Positions 57,469 to 64,000 of a stretch of 64,000 nucleotides of DNA are shown piece after piece; within the stretch, counting starts at the first letter, position 1, and every line of letters starts with the position of its first letter. Origin of the DNA: Omphiscola glabra (Eukaryota > Mollusca > Gastropoda > Lymnaeidae); contig OZ024808.1 of NCBI GenBank assembly GCA_964017045.1, positions 29,234,495-29,298,494 of the forward strand, in the 5' to 3' direction. The position numbers and the translations under genes were made by a program. A model generated the notes under the pieces. The model was not told the DNA's origin and did no database searches. It saw only the letters and a program-made list of their open reading frames with translations.

Positions 57469-57709
57469 CTATGTACAGAATATATTAATTATGTCATTTC
57501 TATATATAGAATAGATTCAATTATGTCATTTCTATTTATAGAGTACATTCAATTATGTAATTGCAATATATACAAGAATGAGCTATGCTGACATAACGCT
57601 AAAAAAACAAAAATATTTTGATACGTTCGGACTCTTAAAGATAATCGTAAATATTTTTTATTATTTAACGAAAATCGAAAAGATTTACATGCGCAAAAAA
57701 ATATTATAT

Positions 57710-58565
57710 TTCCGCTTTTATTTTAACAAAATTTTAAGTATTATTATTATAAATTACAAATACATTTAAAGAAACAACTAAAGAACTAGACAGCATTTTA
57801 TATCAGTTTGAAAGTTATGAAAAAAAAATTAAATAAATAAATATGATTCAAAGAATTACACATTTTTTCGGGAAAACCTAAGCATCAGTTGTTATTAGTG
57901 CGTTCTTTAGTGTGTTGTCAATAATGCGAAAAAAAATTAAATTTATTCGTTCTAAATAATCACGCAAATGACGTCATAGTGCGAATTGCCTATTTAGCCA
58001 AAGCTAAAAGTTCTCTGATTTAATAAAAGAGCGTGACAAAACTGATGATGTACATTCCCCTTCTTATAAGTAAAATTAATAAATAGCATTGATTGCTTTT
58101 TAAAATGCTAAACTTAAATACAAATTAAGTTTTGTATTTTTATCATTTTATAAGTTTTTACTTTTTATTCATTCCATAAATAAACTTTTTATGAAATTTA
58201 TAAAGTAGTAAAAACTGTACATTTAAAAATAATTTTAATAAGAATTTAAGAATATGCCGTTTAATTAAATTGGTGCAACAAAACTACGTAGCCATATAGC
58301 ATTTTTAATTCACGCATCAAATGCAAAAACCTTCTTGCGTTAGTGGATGATTTATTTATTTTTTTAAAACTATGTTGTTGTTTTTTTGTTTTTTTTTTTT
58401 TGGGGGGGGGGGGTGTATTAATACGATAGATTTATTTTGCCCAATGCAGATCAAGATTAGCCTCAGAATGAATTTGATAAATAATTAACATTCCTCGATA
58501 CATATATATCGGGGTTAGGAAATTTGAGTTTATACATTTTTACTTGGATGACAAGATCTTTCAAT
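57710..58565. repeat. Diverged segmental copy of 1-880
   Basis: See the entry at the left edge. Here it lies in the last known intron of gene 3. Confidence 0.7.
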
Positions 58566-58569
58566 CCAA

Positions 58570-58930
58570 TGACATAGATAGATAAATAGATATATGCTAG
58601 ATAGATAGACAGACAGACAGAGAGGCAGAGAGACAGAGAGAGAGACAGACAGAATGACAGATAGACGGACAGAGAGACAGACAGAGAGACATACAGAGAG
58701 ACAGAAGGAGAGACAGAGAGACAGACAGAGACAGAGGACAAACAGAGAGACAGACAGAATGACAGAGAGACATACATAGAGACAGACAGAGAGACAGACA
58801 AACAGACGGAAAGACAAAGAGACAGACAGAGAGGCAGACAGAGAGGAAGACAAAGAGACAGACAGAGATACCGACAGACAGAGAGACAGACAGGACGACA
58901 GAGAGAGAGAGAGACAGACAGACAGATCAT
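58570..58930. repeat. (GACA/GAGA)n simple repeat
   Basis: AGACAGACAGAGAGACAGAC-type sequence. The minus strand is open as a Ser/Leu/Cys-rich frame without biological support. Confidence 0.95.
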
Positions 58931-58959
58931 CCTTGAATAGTTGCGAAAAAGTTATATTT

Positions 58960-59753
58960 ATTCGGTAAACAATATTTATTCATATATAAAAATTAATGTA
59001 GGTATGTGTGTCCCGTATGTGCTTCTATACAATTTCTCCAAAAGAGTTGACAATTTTGTGAATTGTTGTACACACGCCCGAACATTTTTCTGAATCATTA
59101 CACACATTTTACAATATTCCGTTTTGGGACCAGGGCCCTAAATTTCCCCCCCCCCCAACCCTTTTATGAGTTAAATATAATTTCCGTATGCGTTCCTATA
59201 CCATTCATCCGATTGCGATAAAACTTTGGTAAGTTGTTGTGCGCAGCAAAGGTTTCTGTTTAGATTATCCATTTTGAAAAATTCCTTTTGGGACCGGGAG
59301 CCATAAATAATTTTTTCCTTATATGAGCTGAACAAATATAATTTCAATCAATGCTCTTGCATGGGTGGATAGAAATCAATCAAATACAAGCGACATTTCA
59401 GTTTGTTTGTGACGTAAGTACAACCATTTTATAATTTTGCGTTTGGGGCCAGGGGCCTTATTTTAAAAATAATAAATATTTGAGCTATATAAATATAATT
59501 TAAATCAGAGCTACTGCATGGCTGGATCAATGGCTACAATTGGGTGGACTAAATTTTGAAAAATCCATGCTTCTCACGTGGACAGCTATATGTTGTCTGC
59601 TCACGCGTCGAAAAAACTTCTAATTTATTTGTGTACGCACTAGATGGAAAAAACAATAAATATTTTCTATTTAAAAATTACTTTAAAACTTAATTAAAAC
59701 ACAAACACTTTTTTCATTGAGGGGCATTGCAACGCATGCCGGGTTCTCGCTAG
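58960..59753 (+). mobile_element. Helitron-like non-autonomous element
   Basis: Contains CCGTATGCGTTCCTATACC, ATCCGATTGCGATAAAACTT, repeated GGGACC-GGG blocks, and the 3' end GCATGCCGGGTTCTCGCTAG followed by T. A CTAG terminus and this style of repetitive body are typical of animal Helitrons. The 5' end is not located and the 3' hairpin is weak. Confidence 0.5.
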
Positions 59754-60074
59754 TCTATATATATATAATATATTCAACTATTGCATTTCTTTATATAGAA
59801 TACATTCAATTATGTCATTTCTATATATATATAATACATTTAATTATGTCATGTCTATATATAGAATAGATTCAGTTATGTCATGTAACCGGGTAACAGA
59901 AACCCTTTCTTAGACCTACCAGGTTTCCAAAAACCTTTTCTTACGACTAACAGGTAGCAGAAACACTTTCTTAGAACAACCCGGTAACAGATATCATTTT
60001 TTTTAGAATTACCAGGTAACAGAAACATTTTCTTAGAGGAATGAGTTGGTAGACAGGGGCTTAGCGACAGTAGG

Positions 60075-60575
60075 AATGAATATTATTTGTGGATACATCA
60101 GAAATAAGAGTATTTGTGGATACATCAGAAATAAGACTATTTGTGAATACATCAGAAATAAGACTATTTGTGGATACATCAGAAATAAGACTATTTGTGG
60201 ATACATCAGAAATAAGACTATTTGTGGATACATCAGAAATAAGACTATTTGTGGATACATCAGAAATAAGACTATTTGTGGATACATCAGAAATAAGACT
60301 ATTTGTGGATACATCAGAAATAAGACTATTTGTGGATACATCAGAAATAAGACTATTTGTGGATACATCAGAAATAAGACTATTTGTGGATACATCAGAA
60401 ATAAGACTATTTGTGGATACATCAGAAATAAGACTATTTGTGGATACATCAGAAATAAGACTATTTGTGGATACATCAGAAATAAGACTATTTGTGGATA
60501 CATCAGAAATAAGACTATTTGTGGATACATCAGAAATAAGACTATTTGTGGATACATCAGAAATAAGAGTATGCG
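60075..60575. repeat. 27-bp minisatellite, about 18 nearly identical copies
   Basis: GATACATCAGAAATAAGACT plus ATTTGTG. It is the most uniform array in the window; all four long frames across it are repeat artefacts. Confidence 0.98.
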
Positions 60576-60889
60576 GAGTGGTAAAATAAAAATACATAAT
60601 AAAACAGAAAAAAAATTAAAGAATAATTCACAGTAAACGGAAGATTGTAACAAACAAGTGCTTCATAATTGTTACATCTCACAGTAAACGTAATATTGTA
60701 ACAAACATGGGTACATAATAGTAACATTTCACAGGAGATGAAACATATGTGTTCCATCAATTCCAATAAACCATTAGCCCCATCCCCACCTACACTTTTT
60801 CCTTACCGCAGTTAGCTTTTTCTATTTTATGGTCTATCCCTTATTCAATTAAAGTTTGTTATTATACATTTTCTTCTTCTATTTTTACA

Positions 60890-61030
60890 GGGCCCACGAT
60901 CAATGAATTGATCATTCTGGCTCCTGTGTTTCCTAATGGGTTCACGATGTAACTATGCATTGTTTTGAAAGGGATACTTCACTGCTTGCAAAGGCCACTC
61001 AGCAATGGTATTATGAACTGCTGGTTGGAT
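60890..61030 (+). repeat. Dispersed repeat R2, copy 2
   Basis: GGGCCCACGATCAATGAATT, GATCATTCTGGCTCC, GGGTTCACGATGTAACT and CTCAGCAATGGT match 47433-47580. It lies in a gene 3 intron. Confidence 0.65.
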
Positions 61031-61229
61031 ACATAAATGTATACACATTGTTAAAATCAATTAACTGAAGAAATCACACCCCCAACCCCCTTAATTTTCC
61101 CCGTATTGAAGCACTCGAGTATTTCCAAGTCGTTTATGAAAAAAAAAAAAAAAATAAATAAAATAAAATAAAAAAATTAAATTAAATTAAAAAAATAGTA
61201 AATCTGACATGTCCAATCAATACAATTAC

Positions 61230-61262
61230 CTGATGTGTCATAGTCATAGCCAGTTATTTGAG
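61230..61262 (-). CDS. Gene 3 tail microexon 4 (33 nt)
   Basis: 33 nt, phase 1-1, acceptor ATTTTCAAG and donor GTAATT. It encodes QITGYDYDTS. Counterpart of 24212-24238. The Y-D-Y-D motif could be a phosphorylation site, but it does not fit the usual ITIM or ITAM spacing. Confidence 0.55.
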
Positions 61263-61791
61263 CTTGAAAATAAAAGGTCAAAAATAATATCTATTATTTA
61301 ATGTTTAAAGAAATTATTCCATTAATTGGGAAACTTAATGGGGTATATTGGAATGTAGTGCGTCTACAGTTTTTGTGACAATGTGCTTTCATAAAACATG
61401 CAGGACTCTTTGTGACGACATTGGCAAGCATAAAACATGGCACAGTAAAGAGGGATATTATTACTTTAAAGCAAATTAAAAGTAATTAGTAAAACATCGC
61501 CTTAATCCCTACACGTTCTTTGCGCCGCTAAAATACTACATGAAAAGAGTAAATAATGTTACTCATGCATTCATGAAACATGCAGGGATCTTTTTGTGAC
61601 GACATGCATCCATGAAATCGACCATTTTGAAAGGAATACTTATATTAACTTGATTTTTATAGAATGGGAACTTTGATTGTCGGAAACAGTTAGATGGATT
61701 ATTTCAAAATTCATGTTTGTAATTAATTCATTTTGATGTATAATTATGAATGAAATAAGTTCAGAATTTAAACTGTATAAAAGCTACTTAC

Positions 61792-61818
61792 ATGTTTTCT
61801 CTGAATATTTGGCGTCAG
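61792..61818 (-). CDS. Gene 3 tail microexon 3 (27 nt)
   Basis: 27 nt, phase 1-1, acceptor TTTTTCAG and donor GTAAGT. It encodes DAKYSEKT. Counterpart of 24603-24632 in gene 2, one codon shorter. Confidence 0.55.
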
Positions 61819-62369
61819 CTGAAAAACAAAGCTATAGAAGATTACGGATGTGTACAAAATAAGGCTTTACACGTTGTAACAATCTTCATTATTGGGAATG
61901 ATGATTGTACTTGAGAAACTGGATACATCTGCTTAGCTTACTTATTTAATTAATTACCACGATTTAAGTTCCTTCACTAATAGAAGACAGATGAGATTTT
62001 GCCACACTATATTTATTCACAACTTGACATAATCCACAATAATAATAAAATCTCCGATATAGGAGAAAGATAATACTTTGTCTTAATACCTCACACAAGC
62101 TACCACTATAATATTATACAAGATGACACATAATTAAATTCTGGAAGAGCCAAACACAAATCTCCATACTGTTTTATATCTAACCGTTCTATCTCTTCTG
62201 TCCTTGACATTCATCCTCACTTCCGGTACATATTAATTTACTAAAACAATATGTTAACCAAGATAAAATAATTTGACCCGTTACACACGTGTTGCAGGTT
62301 TTCTTTTGCTTATATAAAAGAAAATATATTGTTAGCCAGGGTTAAACTGCAATCTATCCACGAGAAAGG

Positions 62370-63200
62370 AAATGAGTGAAACAAAGTATAGAAAACCCTG
62401 GGGAAAAAAAAAGGAAATTAAATAAAACCGCGAACGTGTCGGGAAGAAGCCTTCGTCAGCGAACAAACAAAATTAAAAACAAAATACAATAACAATAACA
62501 TTTGGCTGAAATGTAGTATCTGAGAGGGCAATAAGAGAGTTGTGACAGAAAATAAGTAGGCGAGAGATAAATTTAGGCTGAAAGGGAAAGAAAAGAGGAG
62601 AAGTAAGTCCACTGCGATTGTTTGTGACCAGGAGGGGAGGAGCAACGTTTAAACCGCGAATGAGACCGTGACATTCATGCCATGGGGCGTTAAGGTTCCA
62701 TAAGTCTGGATTTTTTATTTTTTTTAAAAACACACTCGTGTGCTTGTGCAGGTCACGATCGCATTGATATTAACATCCGCATTCCCCTTGTGGTCGCGTC
62801 TATAGAAATGTTTAAAGACACCTTAACTTGTGTAATATTACGGAGGAATTCAGTACATCTGTCAGAGCGTCGGCGCCCCGTCTCATCCAGATACGACGCC
62901 TGGCAGTGGATGCAAACAATGGCGTAGATAATATCGCGGCTAGGTCAAAGGAAACTGTACATTATCTGAAAGTTGCTATTAGGAAAGGCCAGCCCCTCCC
63001 ACCTTGGGACCAAGTCACGAGGACGCAGGCGTTGCAACACTTGCACTTTCGTCGTCCAGACTTAACACAGGCCCTTCCTTTTCCCTAAAGGAAATTTTTA
63101 AATGTCCGGCGGTAGCATTACGGTGGCCAGGGTCATTAAACAAGTGAATTCACTCCGGTTGGAAGTCCTATTAAATTCTTCTGATAAATCACAAATTTCC
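62370..63200 (-). pseudogene. Penelope-like element remnant
   Basis: Minus strand encodes GRRKCKCCNAC (about 63050), then DETGRRRSDRCTEFLRNITQ (about 62860), the linker and GIY-YIG parts of a Penelope-like element, and a 3' tail with GACGAAGGCTTCTTCCCGAC. It is related to but distinct from 53980-54960. Frames are broken. Confidence 0.7.
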
Positions 63201-64000
63201 TCTTCGATATATTTGAACACATTTATTTTTTTTACCAAATCTAAAGAGATTATTTTTCAATTGAAGATTGCGATTCTTTCCTAAAACTAGTACTACAAAA
63301 ATGTAGTTAGCATGATAATAGAAATACTAGTTGACGGAAAGCCATCTACTGGACTCACTTCTCTTTCAAAAACAAGAAAATAATAATTTAAAAAAGAATA
63401 GTTCAAATAGATGGGGGCAGTCTGTTTTTTTCTTCTCCAATATTAAAAAGATGAAAGCTGTTTGAAATTTAAAAAATATTGGCTAAGTATTTGGGGGAAA
63501 AAACTGTTTGACAAAAGTAGCACATTTAAAGAAAAGACAAACGCTTTCGATTTAATAATAAGTGATGAGATGTGCGCTATATGATTGCAACCGTTAAATT
63601 CTTAAATTTTGTTGAAATAAATTTGTTTTGGAAGTTTTCATTTTATCAAGTACATGAAATCAAGTACACTTAAAATGATGCTAATAAATCTATTTTTAAG
63701 CATGGTATCATTCAAATTATTATGTATGTCACGGTCAGATCACGTGTTTACCTTTTATGTGTATGTTATGATGACAGTAAGAGAGCGCTCGTGGTATTGC
63801 CTGTATTTGCCACGAGTTGTCTCAGGCATGTGTGACCGTCTTGGTGGAGGGGGGGGGGACCCCAGGGTAAAAAGTGAGTGTTGTGAGTTGGGGAAAAATG
63901 AGAGTGGTGAACGAAGGTGAACTATTTTTTGTTATCACGAGTGCACGGTCTGTGAGGGTATAAGAGAGAGAGTTTTTATTATTGACGAGTGGATTCGACC
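63201..64000. other. Right edge, nothing recognised
   Basis: AT-rich, with a G-run near 63847. The gene 3 transmembrane exon was looked for here and not found. Confidence 0.4.

Larger units (their letters stand above)
57430..61818 (-). other. Gene 3 partial: 3' tail exons of a third paralogue
   Basis: Only the last known tail microexons of a third family member are visible, in the same order and orientation as in gene 2 (61792-61818, 61230-61262, 57430-57468). Its signal, D, C, B, A and transmembrane exons are expected to the right of the window. The intron between its last two exons is much longer (about 3.8 kb) than in gene 2 (about 0.3 kb) and holds a Helitron-like insertion and a GACA-rich repeat. 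Confidence 0.55.

Noticed and set aside
58463..58930. 155-codon Ser/Leu/Cys-rich minus-strand frame
   Set aside because: Translation of the GACA/GAGA simple repeat.
60075..60575. CRISPR array
   Set aside because: Regular 27-bp units without unique spacers; direct tandem copies in a eukaryotic intron.
60033..60653. Four overlapping frames of 166-206 codons on both strands
   Set aside because: All are translations of the 27-bp array at 60075-60575.

Overview
This is an AT-rich eukaryotic window with spliced genes, many tandem repeats and many old retroelement and DNA-transposon copies. No bacterial-type operons, rRNA genes or CRISPR arrays are visible. Nothing in the sequence names the species. 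A gastropod, perhaps a freshwater pulmonate snail, fits best: there is a nearly intact SPIN-like hAT element (a horizontally spread family known from animals including a pond snail), plus Penelope-like elements, several non-LTR retrotransposon families and a tRNA-derived SINE. The species assignment is inference.

The protein-coding content is, as far as I can see, one family of paralogous genes, all on the minus strand and arranged head to tail. I found them by matching exons at the protein level between two places about 27 kb apart. Gene 2 (47205 down to 23883) is nearly complete: a start/signal-peptide exon, a two-exon cysteine-rich domain (exons D and C), two one-exon Cys-rich Ig-like domains (B, then A), short linker exons, a transmembrane exon at 32104-32190, and a tail built from very short exons. 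Gene 1 (19719 down to 4139) repeats the order signal, D, C, B, A, linker 1, linker 2. Its transmembrane and tail exons were not found. Gene 3 is represented by three tail microexons (61818 down to 57430); its ectodomain should lie beyond the right edge. Apart from exon D (phase 1-0) and exon C (phase 0-1), which pair into one unit, every internal exon is phase 1-1, so cassettes can be skipped or duplicated without a frameshift. The predicted product is a secreted-then-anchored type I membrane protein with a variable ectodomain. A role in recognition or immunity is a hypothesis.

The introns and intergenic stretches are packed with minisatellites. By a rough sum of spans they cover about a quarter of the window. 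The largest are a 36-bp array at 15240-17525 with a 287-bp higher-order period, a 25-bp array at 27430-28475 and a 53-bp array at 46085-47045. Two arrays are built on splice sites of gene 1: 13296-13535 repeats the exon C donor nine times, and 17930-18430 repeats the exon D acceptor about ten times. A third, at 31834-32080, carries three copies of a possible 12-nt microexon.

Mobile elements: SPIN-like hAT (25488-25683) and another hAT MITE (5179-5344), both with perfect 8-bp target duplications; a degenerate second copy of the latter (9907-10082); an inverted-repeat MITE pair (10458-10703 and 23657-23871); Penelope-like remnants (32975-33250, 53980-54960, 55245-55520, 62370-63200); LINE remnants (21230-21640, 25765-26480, 29817-30760, 34490-35850, 38270-38600, 40300-40620, 42420-42535); SINE copies (28670-28815, 41925-42175); a Helitron-like end (to 59753); and a broken transposase-like ORF (49500-51570). 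The left edge (1-880) is a diverged copy of 57710-58565, which supports a tandem segmental duplication of the gene unit.
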